Positions 8,397-17,658 of a DNA stretch of 64,000 bases are shown one piece after another; position 1 is the first letter of the stretch; each line of letters opens with the position of its first letter. The stretch spans positions 62,001 through 126,000 of the forward strand of contig NZ_JAERVK010000012.1 of assembly GCF_016745425.1 (NCBI RefSeq). Direction: 5' to 3'. The DNA comes from Candidatus Methylomicrobium oryzae (GTDB lineage: Bacteria > Pseudomonadota > Gammaproteobacteria > Methylococcales > Methylomonadaceae). The notes below the pieces were generated by a model. It saw only the letters and a list, made by a program, of their open reading frames with translations. It was not told the DNA's origin and made no database searches. The translations under genes were made by a program, and so were the position numbers.

Positions 8397-8665
8397 TTAA
8401 CCGGCTCCTTCACCGTCGCATTTTCGAGGCGCCCCCCAACATTTAGCCTCACGCCCTATTGGACACTCCATCCATCGGCTTTGAATTATCGATGCCTCTA
8501 CACCGCAGCATCGCTCGGCCTTCGGTTCGATACGAGATAGTTCATCGCGGCTGCCGGCCGTCAACCTGAACGCGGGAGCGATGTCCATGCCACGCCTTAG
8601 CGGTCCGCTTGTAGCTTCGGATTGACGAAAAGCGAGCCTTCAATCTGCGCTGCCAACAAGGAGAG
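8397..8665 (-). pseudogene. Decayed 3' fragment of a DUF2459-family gene
   Basis: On the minus strand the frame reads MDIAPAFRLTAGS, closely matching GMGISPTFRLTAGS near the C-terminus of the intact DUF2459 lipoprotein encoded at 11293-12054. Just upstream a different frame reads KRTAKAW, matching NKWTAKAL of the same protein, so a frameshift separates the two parts. The nucleotide match (CTGCCGGCCGTCAACCTGAA is shared exactly) confirms a common origin. Only the last third or so is left and no start is present. Best read as the relic of a second copy about 3 kb from the intact one. Confidence 0.7.
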
Positions 8666-8802
8666 CGATTCGGTTTATCGCACCGAACCGAGCGAAGCCA
8701 ATCGGCATTCGGGCCGTTCTCGGCGGCGAAAGCCGGTAGCAGATTACGGCTTATGAAAATTAATGGAGTGTTTCAGGCCAGATACAGAAAGATAAACTGA
8801 TG

Positions 8803-8838
8803 CAAAAAAAGCCCATCTTTTGAGAGATGAGCTTTTCT
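8803..8838 (-). terminator. Terminator downstream of the 131-aa exported protein
   Basis: Minus-strand hairpin AGCTCATCT...AGATGGGCT (one G-U pair) followed by seven T. It lies about 107 bases after the stop of the 8945-9340 gene in its direction. Confidence 0.7.
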
Positions 8839-8944
8839 CGACGACCTGTAGGGCTGACACCGTTTTTCTTTTAATTCCTGATGGGGATTAATTTGTCCGA
8901 ACACTTCGGAATACGGTGTCAAAGCCAGCATCACCGCAGGTTTT

Positions 8945-9340
8945 TTAGTGAGTCTTGTCGTAGACTGCTTTCATTTCTTTGAAAGAGGCCAGTGCTTCTC
9001 TCAAATTTTGTTCCGCCGGCTGCATGTTGCCGCTCTTCAAATCGGCTTGCGCTTTGACCATGGTGTTAACCGCTCTTTGGCGTTGACGTTCGGTTACCTC
9101 GAAGCGAAATTCCTTTTGCTGTTGACGGGCCGCACCGATAGCTTTGCTGACCGCCGCGTTGTCTTCGCCTTTCTCCAGCATGCTTACAGCCTGTTCAAGG
9201 CTGGCAATCGCGCTTTCAACGGCAGTTCTTACCGCTTCTTCGCCGGCGGGCTTGGAAAATGCAGCCGTTGAAGCGGTAGAAAGGGCTGCCGCCATCGTTA
9301 AGGAAACCAATACATTTTTAAAAGAATTCATGACGATCAT
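8945..9340 (-). CDS. Small exported helical protein of unknown function
   Basis: 131 residues with a clear Sec signal (VLVSLTMAAALSTASTAAFS). The mature part is a charged, all-helical sequence with a repeated feel: AVRTAVESAIASLEQAVSMLEKGE, then AVSKAIGAARQQQKEF, then AQADLKSGNMQPAEQNLREALASFKEM. It is likely periplasmic, perhaps TPR-like or a metal/redox-stress-type small protein; I do not recognise a named family. The start could be the ATG at 9340 or, in the same frame, the ATG at 9331; neither has a strong ribosome binding site. A palindrome at 9423-9445 lies in its promoter region. Confidence 0.7.
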   Translation of the reverse strand: MIVMNSFKNVLVSLTMAAALSTASTAAFSKPAGEEAVRTAVESAIASLEQAVSMLEKGEDNAAVSKAIGAARQQQKEFRFEVTERQRQRAVNTMVKAQADLKSGNMQPAEQNLREALASFKEMKAVYDKTH

Positions 9341-9422
9341 TAAACCTAAAAATTGATAATATTGTTGTTTTTATGTAGTCATCAACATGACGCTCCATGC
9401 AAAAAATCGCACAAATTCAAAT

Positions 9423-9445
9423 TAACTGACTAAATAAGTCAGTTA
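9423..9445. promoter_or_regulatory. Operator-like palindrome between divergent genes
   Basis: TAACTGAC-N7-GTCAGTTA, perfect 8-bp arms around TAAATAA, placed 83 bases upstream of the 131-aa exported protein and about 207 bases upstream of ybiT. Size and symmetry fit a dimeric regulator site; the regulator is unknown. It could equally form a small hairpin. Confidence 0.4.
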
Positions 9446-9651
9446 TTCTAGCACATAAATTTTGAACTTCGCTTCGGCAAGCTCCGCGTGAACGGGACGC
9501 GTTCCGCTTAGGCAGCTTCTCACACAATCGGCACGACGGTTGTTTTTCCCGATGCCTCTAAAGCCATTACGGTAAAATAGTGGAGCGCAGGCCCGAAACC
9601 GCTTGCGCCCTTGCTCCCTAAATCTTTTATTTATCCTTTCGGAACAACACT

Positions 9652-11244
<1,593 letters not shown>

Positions 11245-11267
11245 CGCTTCGGTTTGAATTCATGCGC

Positions 11268-11306
11268 GTAGGTTGGGTTAACCGCTTTATCGTTAACCCA
11301 ACTTAC
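11268..11306. repeat. REP-type palindrome overlapping the DUF2459 gene end
   Basis: GTAGGTTGGGTTAAC...GTTAACCCAACTTAC, 15-bp arms with one mismatch and a 9-base loop. It is of the GTAGGTTGGG class also seen at 12569-12597 and 15443-15524. It lies between convergent ybiT and the DUF2459 gene and overlaps the last 14 bases of the latter, supplying its stop codon. Confidence 0.85.
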
Positions 11307-12054
11307 GATGAATTTGTCCTGTCGTCTCAAATAAAATCGCGCCTCCATTTCGGGGCTTCAATGTCTGCATGGCAGGCGCCGCACCGCACGGCCGCCGGTT
11401 CGATTCGAGATAGCGCATAACGCTGCCGGCCGTCAACCTGAAGGTAGGAGAAATGCCCATGCCGGCGCTCTTGAGCGCCTTCGCGGTCCATTTGTTGCTG
11501 GTATTCATCAGATGATAGCGACCTTCGCCAAGGTAGAACTGACTATTCCGATAAATCCCTCGCGAGAGCGGGATCAGCCGATCGGCCGAGTCCCGGCTAA
11601 AGCTCCCGGCCAGGAACGCCTTCAGCGATTTCAGCCCGGATTCCGAGACGCAAGTTTCCAACACCTCACTCCCTGAAAAATAATCCCGCGGATCGCCCGC
11701 TATCGCAACGACATGCAGGACGGCGCCTTCCGATCCGAATATCGCCTGCAACGCCAGACCCGTTGTGCCTTCGCGGGCCTGATAGAACGCTTTGTCGCCC
11801 CAACCGATTTCATAATAATGCACCGGCCCGAAACGGCCTTCGAGTTCCGGAGCGACCTCATTCAGGTTGCGGGCAGGCACAATGAGTCCCGTATGCCAGC
11901 CGTGACTGGCGACGAACAGGCGGTTCGGGTAAAAGAAAGCGGCATTATTTTCCGGCTCGACGACGTAGGGTTTGCCCGAGCATGCAATCAGCGCCAGCGC
12001 AAACAGCACGATGCAATTCCGGATAAGGCTTTTATCGGCATTGCATCCCGTCAT
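11293..12054 (-). CDS. DUF2459 (TIGR02117-type) lipoprotein
   Basis: 253 residues from the ATG at 12054, giving a lipoprotein signal (IVLFALALIACSG). Longer frames upstream of this start do not fit the family. The mature part shows the DUF2459 pattern: LFVASHGWHTGLIVPARNLNEV, HYYEIGWGDKAFYQ, and a C-terminal NTSNKWTAKALKSAGMGIS and FRLTAGSV block. The family is predicted to be periplasmic; its activity is unproved, but the conserved His/Cys-free hydrolase-like pattern suggests an enzyme. The last codons (HRKLG-stop) are read from a REP palindrome, so the native C-terminus has probably been replaced. A decayed second copy is at 8397-8665. Confidence 0.82.
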   Translation of the reverse strand: MTGCNADKSLIRNCIVLFALALIACSGKPYVVEPENNAAFFYPNRLFVASHGWHTGLIVPARNLNEVAPELEGRFGPVHYYEIGWGDKAFYQAREGTTGLALQAIFGSEGAVLHVVAIAGDPRDYFSGSEVLETCVSESGLKSLKAFLAGSFSRDSADRLIPLSRGIYRNSQFYLGEGRYHLMNTSNKWTAKALKSAGMGISPTFRLTAGSVMRYLESNRRPCGAAPAMQTLKPRNGGAILFETTGQIHRKLG

Positions 12055-12131
12055 TTCGGAGAAAGAACTCGTTTTAGCCGACTGCCGAAAACGGAGCCGC
12101 CCTGACTGAATACCGTGATGAGTGAAATCGT

Positions 12132-12482
12132 TCAATATCGAGATTTCCGGCGGAAGCGGATAAATAGAAGAGCCAACCCCACACCCAGCACAAAACCGAC
12201 GCCTCCCGCACCTCCAACCCACGAGAGCGGCACGCTCCCTCCGGAGCCCGGCAGCAGGCCGAGAGACCGCGCTACACTCGTCCATTCGGCTGCCGTAATC
12301 TGGGTCATGTCCGGCGCCTGGTTTAGGCCATAAACACAGATTTCCCCGCCCGGCAGTTTGCAGAAGTTTCGGGCAGGGCATGCAGTCAATATTTCTTGAC
12401 GGGTGCCCTCTCCGCATTGGGCACCAGCACTCTTGAGAACTTCCAGGGTCACGTCGGGATACTTGCTGAGCTGTTCGGGCAT
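12132..12482 (-). CDS. Small hypothetical protein with C-terminal membrane anchor
   Basis: 116 residues, start supported by GAGGAGG four bases before ATG. Residues 1-75 are soluble and hold four cysteines (AGAQCGEG, TACPARNFCKLPGGEICVYG), which could form disulfides or bind a metal. Residues about 84-110 are a Gly-rich transmembrane segment (GGAGGVGFVLGVGLALLFIRF) followed by a basic tail RRKSRY, so the N-terminal part should be on the outer face of the inner membrane if the positive-inside rule holds. No signal peptide. I do not recognise a named family. Confidence 0.7.
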   Translation of the reverse strand: MPEQLSKYPDVTLEVLKSAGAQCGEGTRQEILTACPARNFCKLPGGEICVYGLNQAPDMTQITAAEWTSVARSLGLLPGSGGSVPLSWVGGAGGVGFVLGVGLALLFIRFRRKSRY

Positions 12483-12568
12483 GGGGCCTCCTCGGGAATG
12501 TCAAGCGGGTTCAAGAGTTATGATCTTTCCAATGCCGTAACCGTTCGCACGATTTAACGCAAAGTATC

Positions 12569-12597
12569 GTAGGTTGGGTTACGCTAGCCCAACCTAC
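12569..12597. repeat. REP-type palindrome
   Basis: GTAGGTTGGG...CCCAACCTAC, perfect 10-bp arms with a 9-base loop, between the 12132-12482 gene start and the secreted repeat-protein gene. Same class as the element at 11268-11306. Confidence 0.85.
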
Positions 12598-12703
12598 TTG
12601 GCCCCCCGCAAGTTCACCGAAATGAGGCAAAACCAAAAAGATAAACCACAGCCGAAATAATTCGAGTGAAATCTGGCTTAGTTGGCACCAATGAGGGTGG
12701 ATT

Positions 12704-12751
12704 GCCTGACGGCGAATCTACCCTGCGATTGATCCCGCCGTCAGGCCGTTT
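12704..12751 (+). terminator. Hairpin with T run next to the InlB-repeat protein gene
   Basis: Perfect 11-bp arms GCCTGACGGCG and CGCCGTCAGGC with a 21-base loop, then GTTTTTA. The T run follows on the plus strand, so as a terminator it would act on plus transcripts; for the minus-strand gene ending at 12752 it would be only a 3' hairpin. Confidence 0.55.
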
Positions 12752-14899
12752 TTAGTTGAACACTGCGGCAACACCTTGATTCCGGGTCATCGGCACACTA
12801 CAGGTGGCCGAAGTGGAGCCATTGCATACACTGCCCGACCAGTTTTTGAACGTATGCCTTCTGGCCGGCTTGGCGGTCAGAGTCACGGCTGTGCCTGCTT
12901 TGAAAGACGTGCTGCAGGTACCGCTGCTGCAACTGATGCCTTTGGGGCTGCTGGCCACGCTGCCCGCACCGCTGATAGTTACCGACAGGGTATAGGCGCT
13001 TGGCGCAGGTGCAAACGTTGCGGTAACGTTTTTGACGCTATCCATCGTCATAATGCAAGTGCCTGTTCCCGAGCAGGCGCCGCTCCACCCGCTGAAAACA
13101 TAGCCTGCCGCCGGGGTTGCGGTCAGCGTTACCTGGGTATTGTAATTCAGGTTTGCCATGCAGGTCGCCAAGCCGAGCGCACAGCTTGCCGTGCCGCCGA
13201 TACTGCCGCCATTGGCTGTTTTATTGATAGTCAGCGCCAACTGTTGCAAACTGAAGTTGGCACTGACATTTTTAATGCCATCCATCGTGGTCTCACATAA
13301 GCCTGTACCTGTGCAGTCGCCGCTCCAGCCATTGAACACACTGCCCGCATCCGCGGTGGCCGTCAATACTACCGGCGTTCCGACAGCCAGTTCCACCGAG
13401 CAGGTTGGCCCGCAGGCGATGCCGTTGCCTGCCACGGTACCGGAGCCATTCCCCTGTTTGGCAACCGACAGTGTATAGCTTTGCGGCAGAGGATTGTTGG
13501 GATCGACCACATTCAGTACAAAGGCCTTGTTGACCATCGCATTGGCCGCATCGGTAACGGCTACGGTAAAGGCAAAACTGCCCGCCGCCGTCGGCGTCCC
13601 GGCCAATACCCCGGTGGGCTTGCCGTTGGTATCCTGTTCAAAATCCATGCCCGCTGGCAATGCCCCAGCATTCACATTGATGGTGTACGGCGAATTACCA
13701 CCCACAACTACAGTCCGCTGTGGGTAAGGTTGATGGATTTCGCCATCCTGAAGGTTATCGATGACTCCCAGGCCCGCTTCGGCATCGAAACCGGCCATTT
13801 GCGCGCCGATATAATCGCCGACTACGATTTCTTGCGAGCAGTCGACTTGGACAGTAGTTACCTCGCCGGGGCGCGCCGGATCCGGGCGGGTCACCCCGAC
13901 GGTGCCCTCACCGTGAAGGCCGTCGGCGCCGACCTTGTCGCACATGGCTTCCCCGGTTTCGACATCGATGCTGGCGGCGCTGCCGGCATATTTAAAAAAT
14001 TCATAACGCCGGGTAATCTTTTCGTCGCCGGCCGGGAGGTCTTCCGCGGCGGCAACCAATTGCCCGTTCGCGCCGCCGGGATTATTGGGGTCGTTCAGTT
14101 TGGCGAATTCGGTCTGCATCATCCGCCATTCGACTTCCATCTCTGCTACGACATCAATGCCATCGCCTGCTTTATCGTTCAGCCAGTTCTTTTCATCGGG
14201 ACTGTTCGGATCATCGGAAACCAAGTCCTTCAGTTCGACGGCTTGGTTGTTTTTCGAAGACGTTTTGATTTCTTTGGCAAAAACCGCCTCGCCGAACTTC
14301 GCCAGAACAGCCGGCGCGACTTCCGGGGCGGGCGGTGGGGGGGCCTGAATCGCGGCAACGACCTGCGCAGGCTGGGCATTGACCGGCGGATTGTAGACCC
14401 AGCTTGGCGTGGCCACATTGACCGCAGGGCCATGAACCAATGATCCCGGGTTTGTCGGGTCCTCGATCAGCCAGTTATAGCGTACCGTAGTCGGTATGCC
14501 GTAATAGCCCACTCCAAAATGCTCGCAGCCTTCGTTTACGGCAAGATTGGTACACATATGGCCGTCGGTTGGCGCCAAAGGCGCGGCGGGAACGGCGGTA
14601 TAGGCAAGAAAGGCGCCGTTCGCGTCCTTTTTGCTCTCGTAACGCACAAACACCCGCGGATTGCCGTTGGCGTCGACATCCTCGCGAATCACCGGCGCGC
14701 CGTAATGATTCCAATCAAAGGTATAGGTGATATCCCTACTATGGACACCGTCCAGCTCAATTTCAAAACCGTGGCAAGGCTGGTTGGTATCGTTGACCAC
14801 ATCGAAATTATTCAGGTCGCCATAAGCCGTGGAAGCCATGACGGAATGGCCGGCCATAGCCATAGTTGCCATCGCCAATGACAAAAATTGTCTCTTCAT
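12752..14899 (-). CDS. Secreted protein with putative Ig domain and three InlB-type repeats
   Basis: 715 residues with a Sec signal (FLSLAMATMAMAGHSVMA). Residues about 22-200 are a unique domain rich in Asp/Asn with several Cys; a Pro/Ala-rich linker (APPPPAPEVAPAVL) follows. Residues about 395-475 form a putative Ig domain of He_PIG type (SPYTINVNAGALPAGMDF, GVLAGTPTAAGSFAFTVAVTDAAN). Then come three divergent InlB B-repeat-like units of about 75-80 residues, each with YTLSV or ALTIN, a Cys pair, a T-x-T-A block and GWSGDCTG, GWSGACSG or NWSGSVCN. Paired cysteines suggest disulfides. Likely an extracellular or surface adhesive protein; no sorting signal or beta-barrel is seen. It stands alone. 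Confidence 0.8.
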   Translation of the reverse strand: MKRQFLSLAMATMAMAGHSVMASTAYGDLNNFDVVNDTNQPCHGFEIELDGVHSRDITYTFDWNHYGAPVIREDVDANGNPRVFVRYESKKDANGAFLAYTAVPAAPLAPTDGHMCTNLAVNEGCEHFGVGYYGIPTTVRYNWLIEDPTNPGSLVHGPAVNVATPSWVYNPPVNAQPAQVVAAIQAPPPPAPEVAPAVLAKFGEAVFAKEIKTSSKNNQAVELKDLVSDDPNSPDEKNWLNDKAGDGIDVVAEMEVEWRMMQTEFAKLNDPNNPGGANGQLVAAAEDLPAGDEKITRRYEFFKYAGSAASIDVETGEAMCDKVGADGLHGEGTVGVTRPDPARPGEVTTVQVDCSQEIVVGDYIGAQMAGFDAEAGLGVIDNLQDGEIHQPYPQRTVVVGGNSPYTINVNAGALPAGMDFEQDTNGKPTGVLAGTPTAAGSFAFTVAVTDAANAMVNKAFVLNVVDPNNPLPQSYTLSVAKQGNGSGTVAGNGIACGPTCSVELAVGTPVVLTATADAGSVFNGWSGDCTGTGLCETTMDGIKNVSANFSLQQLALTINKTANGGSIGGTASCALGLATCMANLNYNTQVTLTATPAAGYVFSGWSGACSGTGTCIMTMDSVKNVTATFAPAPSAYTLSVTISGAGSVASSPKGISCSSGTCSTSFKAGTAVTLTAKPARRHTFKNWSGSVCNGSTSATCSVPMTRNQGVAAVFN

Positions 14900-15215
14900 A
14901 TGCTACGTCTCGCGGGTGAATTGTAGGATTGGGGAGAGATGATGGGAATAAAGCCGGCGCTATTGCATCCCCTTGATGGCGTCATCTTCAGCGAATCGGA
15001 AACTGCCAATCTTCCTGGGTATCGGGCGGTTTGGTTAACCTGAGGCACCTGTCATTCAGCCATCAACATCCACGGCGAGAGTAACAAGGAAAGATAAATT
15101 CAAACTTAATAATTTAATAATGCAGCCCTGGGCTTTGAAGTTCGGCATAAACCGGGTTACGTAGCTGTTTATTTCATGCGCTGGCGCAGCATTAAACGAT
15201 CGTTTACTGCCGCTA
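14900..15215. other. Intergenic region upstream of the secreted protein
   Basis: About 316 bases without a supported gene. The ATG at 14899 has no strong ribosome binding site in front of it. The right end runs into transposase debris. Confidence 0.4.
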
Positions 15216-15422
15216 TTGGACTATCAACTCCCAGAGTTTTTGCCAGTAGACAACGTAAAAGGAATAGTGATTTGCCAGCTTCGGTTTTGGGAGCATCGCA
15301 TCCGGGACCGGCATGTCGACTATATTCATTACAATCCGGTCAAACATAGGTATGTAAGCCACCCCAGCGATTGGCCGTACAGCAGCATCCATCGTTATAT
15401 TCGCCAGGGAATTTACGAATAG
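15216..15422 (+). pseudogene. C-terminal remnant of a REP-associated tyrosine transposase (RAYT)
   Basis: From about 15279 the frame reads LRFWEHRIRD, then RHVDYIHYNPVKHRYVS and WPYSSIHRYIRQGIYE before the stop. This is the typical C-terminal block of IS200-like Y1 transposases of the RAYT group. The catalytic HUH motif and the tyrosine lie further N-terminal and are missing, so the gene is dead. It is surrounded by GTAGGTTGGG-type REP palindromes, the usual substrates of RAYTs. Confidence 0.8.
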
Positions 15423-15442
15423 AAGGAGGGCCAGATTTATTT

Positions 15443-15524
15443 GTAGGTTAGGTTGGCGAAGACAACCCAACACAACGGCCGTAGGAAATGTGGGATTGCC
15501 AAAAAGCAGGCAACCCAACCTTGT
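15443..15524. repeat. Degenerate REP pair
   Basis: GTAGGTTAGGTTGGCG ... CAACCCAAC, then TGTGGGATTGCC ... GGCAACCCAACCTT. Two imperfect inverted repeats of the same class as the other REP elements, immediately downstream of the RAYT remnant. Confidence 0.6.
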
Positions 15525-15559
15525 ATGATCAAATCTAATAAAAAATCTTGCCAAGGAAA

Positions 15560-15773
15560 TCAGGTAAGCTGTAATAGTTCATTGGGAGGCCGTCCCAGCC
15601 TGAGGACTGGTTGTTAACCAGAGCCTGTCGTGTAGATTGGCCCCCGCCCTATTCACCCATACCGTGGAGTATCCGAGGCTTAGAGCCTGCATACACAAGG
15701 AAGGTAGGTGCATGCGCAGGGTCGGGAACCAGCGAACAGTTTACTGTCTTTAACCCACTCCTGCCAAATCACT
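15560..15773 (+). ncRNA. Leader of a truncated IS110 element, possible bridge RNA
   Basis: About 210 non-coding bases directly upstream of an IS110-type transposase start. In IS110 elements of the IS110 group this end carries the bridge RNA. Stem-loops are visible, e.g. CTGGTTGTTAACCAG near 15607-15622, and the stretch has no coding features. The assignment rests on position; I have not shown loops that match donor or target sites, and the left end of the element is not defined. Confidence 0.35.
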
Positions 15774-15851
15774 ATGACGCCCCATCCCCTCATAAAAGCA
15801 GTCCCTGAATCTCAGCCAGCGTTGTTTGCAGGCATTGATGTCGGCGCCGAG
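15774..15851 (+). pseudogene. IS110-family transposase, first 26 codons only
   Basis: Reads MTPHPLIKAVPESQPALFAG then IDVGAE, the RuvC-like N-terminus of IS110 transposases with the first catalytic Asp in GIDV. After GAE the frame passes straight into a REP element (GRRAVGWADEG), so the rest of the gene is gone. The element is dead. Confidence 0.65.
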
Positions 15852-15863
15852 GGCCGTAGGGCC

Positions 15864-15931
15864 GTAGGATGGGCTGACGAAGGAAGCCCATCGTTCGCGT
15901 TTGATGGGCTTCGTACCTCAGCACATCCTAC
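15864..15931. repeat. REP element overlapping the fhcC stop codon
   Basis: GTAGGATG ... CATCCTAC outer arms with an inner GATGGGCT / AAGCCCATC pairing. The element truncates the IS110 remnant on its left, and its right end contains the TAG stop codon of fhcC (15928-15930). Confidence 0.8.
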
Positions 15932-16740
15932 AATTTGACTAACACTTCGCCGCGTCCCGCCTCCGCCATATCCCCCGCATAACGCCGCACGCGGTTAAAC
16001 CCAACCGCCGCATCCGCAAAGCGCGAGTTCAGGCTCTTGAACGAAGCGAACAGCATCGGCAAGAATCCCAACGTATGCGCGCCGCAGTCGTTGAAGCTGG
16101 CCGAAAGCTGCGGTTGACTCCACAGCAGCAGGGTGCCCCGGCGCATCGCGTAGCCGAGGTAGCGGCCGGTCTGGCCCATCACCGCGATGGTGCCGGCGGT
16201 CATCCGCGAGCCGCAGTAGTCGCCCGCGTTGCCTTCGATCAGGATCGTGCCGCGGCGCATGTGGTCGCCGGCGCGTTCCCCGACGTTGCCTTTGACCAGG
16301 ATCAGGCCGCCTTTCATGCCCATCTTGTTGCCGGGCAGCGCGCCGCCGAGGAAGTCGCCGGCGTCGCCGTCGATCTGGAGTGTGCCTTTTTTCATTTCGC
16401 AGGCCGCATAGAGGCCGGCATTGCCGGTGACGCGGATACTGCCCGACTTCATACCCATGCCCAGATAGGCACCGGCGTCGCCTTCGACCCGAATGCTGCC
16501 GCCGTTCAGTTTCTTACCGATGAAGTCGAGTTTGCCGAAACTGTTCTTGATTACGATGTTCTGAGCATCGCCGAAGGAAATATTAAACAATGCATCGACA
16601 CGCAGTTTCGCCTTGCCGGATTGCAGTTCGAGTGCGGCGATTTCGGCGATTTCCTTGCCTTCGAGGTTCTGGCAGACCAACGGCGACAGGTCGACGCGCT
16701 GGTCGGGCCGGTATTTCAGCGTAAAGGTGAGTGCGCTCAT
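15928..16740 (-). CDS. fhcC: Formyltransferase/hydrolase complex subunit C
   Basis: 270 residues, homologous to archaeal formylmethanofuran dehydrogenase subunit C. It forms a beta-helix of GXGXG repeats: GGSIRVEGDAG, SGSIRVTGNAG, KGTLQIDGDAG, GGLILVKGNVG, RGTILIEGNAG and AGTIAVMGQTG. In methylotrophs the FhcABCD complex transfers the formyl group from formyl-H4MPT to methanofuran and hydrolyses it to formate; subunit C is structural. It is the last gene of the operon; its ATG overlaps the fhcD stop by four bases. The stop codon lies inside a REP palindrome. Confidence 0.96.
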   Translation of the reverse strand: MSALTFTLKYRPDQRVDLSPLVCQNLEGKEIAEIAALELQSGKAKLRVDALFNISFGDAQNIVIKNSFGKLDFIGKKLNGGSIRVEGDAGAYLGMGMKSGSIRVTGNAGLYAACEMKKGTLQIDGDAGDFLGGALPGNKMGMKGGLILVKGNVGERAGDHMRRGTILIEGNAGDYCGSRMTAGTIAVMGQTGRYLGYAMRRGTLLLWSQPQLSASFNDCGAHTLGFLPMLFASFKSLNSRFADAAVGFNRVRRYAGDMAEAGRGEVLVKL

Positions 16741-17633
16741 GCCATGATCTCCTGCAGATGAAAGTGGAACGGTCCGAGTTTCCCGCCGTAGTTGCCGGCG
16801 CTGATCCGCTTGATGCCGTTTGCGGCGCCGAGGTCGCAGACAGCCTGCATGCCGACGCGCATCGCCTTGTCGATGTCTTCCTTGGTCAGGCCGTCGATCA
16901 CGATTTCCATCACCGATTCGACTTCCGAAGACAGTTCGGTCTGGGTCATGCCTTTCAGGGTCGGGCAGAACGCGTCGTTGGTGGAAGCGCCGAGCGCCTT
17001 GTATTTGGAACCGACTTTCGAGCCGGAGCGCACGACGCCGCCGGGGAACGGCATGATCACGTTAGGGACTTTGCGCATCACATCGATCGCGGCTTCGCAA
17101 GCGGCTAACGCCTGCGGCTGCGATTCGGCCAGCACCAGGAAGTTGCCGCCGCCGACCGCATCGACCTGGCCGGTCGTTGCTTCGGCAAGGAATTCGCCGT
17201 CCATCACCGGAACCCGCCAATAGCGTTTGCCGCCGATCACTTTCGAGACCTGGAAGCCGTCGCCGAAATAGCGCAGGTTCTTGCCGAGCGGAATCGGCTT
17301 GCCGCCGTCGATGCCGGCGAACAGCGCCGAAGTCGGCGAAGTCAGCACGCACTGGCCGGCGCGGGTTTCGAGCTGTTTCGCCAGGCCCTTGCCGCCCATC
17401 GCGAAGATCATGATCGAGACGCCGGGACGACCGTCCGGAGTTTCGGACGGATCGAGTACCCGCTCGATGCCGGCCTCGCAGCCGCAGGCGATCACCGAGG
17501 TCGCGAAACCGGTCATCGCCTGCGCGGAGATCATCGCCCATTTTTCGTTCTGCGCGGTGATGATCGCGCGCGTCGCCTTCATCGGAAACGCTTCCGCGAA
17601 GGTTGCGTCTATCGTTACGCCGTTAATTATCAT
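16737..17633 (-). CDS. fhcD: Formylmethanofuran:H4MPT formyltransferase subunit D
   Basis: 298 residues, homologous to Ftr. Starts MIINGVTIDATFAEAFPMKATR, the family N-terminus, and carries MIFAMGGKGLAKQLETRAGQC, VMPFPGGVVRSGSKVGS and NDAFCPTLKG. It catalyses formyl exchange between tetrahydromethanopterin and methanofuran in the formaldehyde oxidation branch. Its 3' end overlaps fhcC by four bases. Upstream, where fhcA would normally adjoin, a DUF2442 gene ends only 25 bases before the start. Confidence 0.97.
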   Translation of the reverse strand: MIINGVTIDATFAEAFPMKATRAIITAQNEKWAMISAQAMTGFATSVIACGCEAGIERVLDPSETPDGRPGVSIMIFAMGGKGLAKQLETRAGQCVLTSPTSALFAGIDGGKPIPLGKNLRYFGDGFQVSKVIGGKRYWRVPVMDGEFLAEATTGQVDAVGGGNFLVLAESQPQALAACEAAIDVMRKVPNVIMPFPGGVVRSGSKVGSKYKALGASTNDAFCPTLKGMTQTELSSEVESVMEIVIDGLTKEDIDKAMRVGMQAVCDLGAANGIKRISAGNYGGKLGPFHFHLQEIMA

Positions 17634-17658
17634 GCTTGATACTCATTGTTCTTGTCAT

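Noticed and set aside
12055-12504. N-terminal 150 residues of the long 403-residue frame containing the DUF2459 protein
   Set aside because: They lie antisense-shifted over the real 116-residue gene, have no family character, and the lipoprotein signal begins at 12054.
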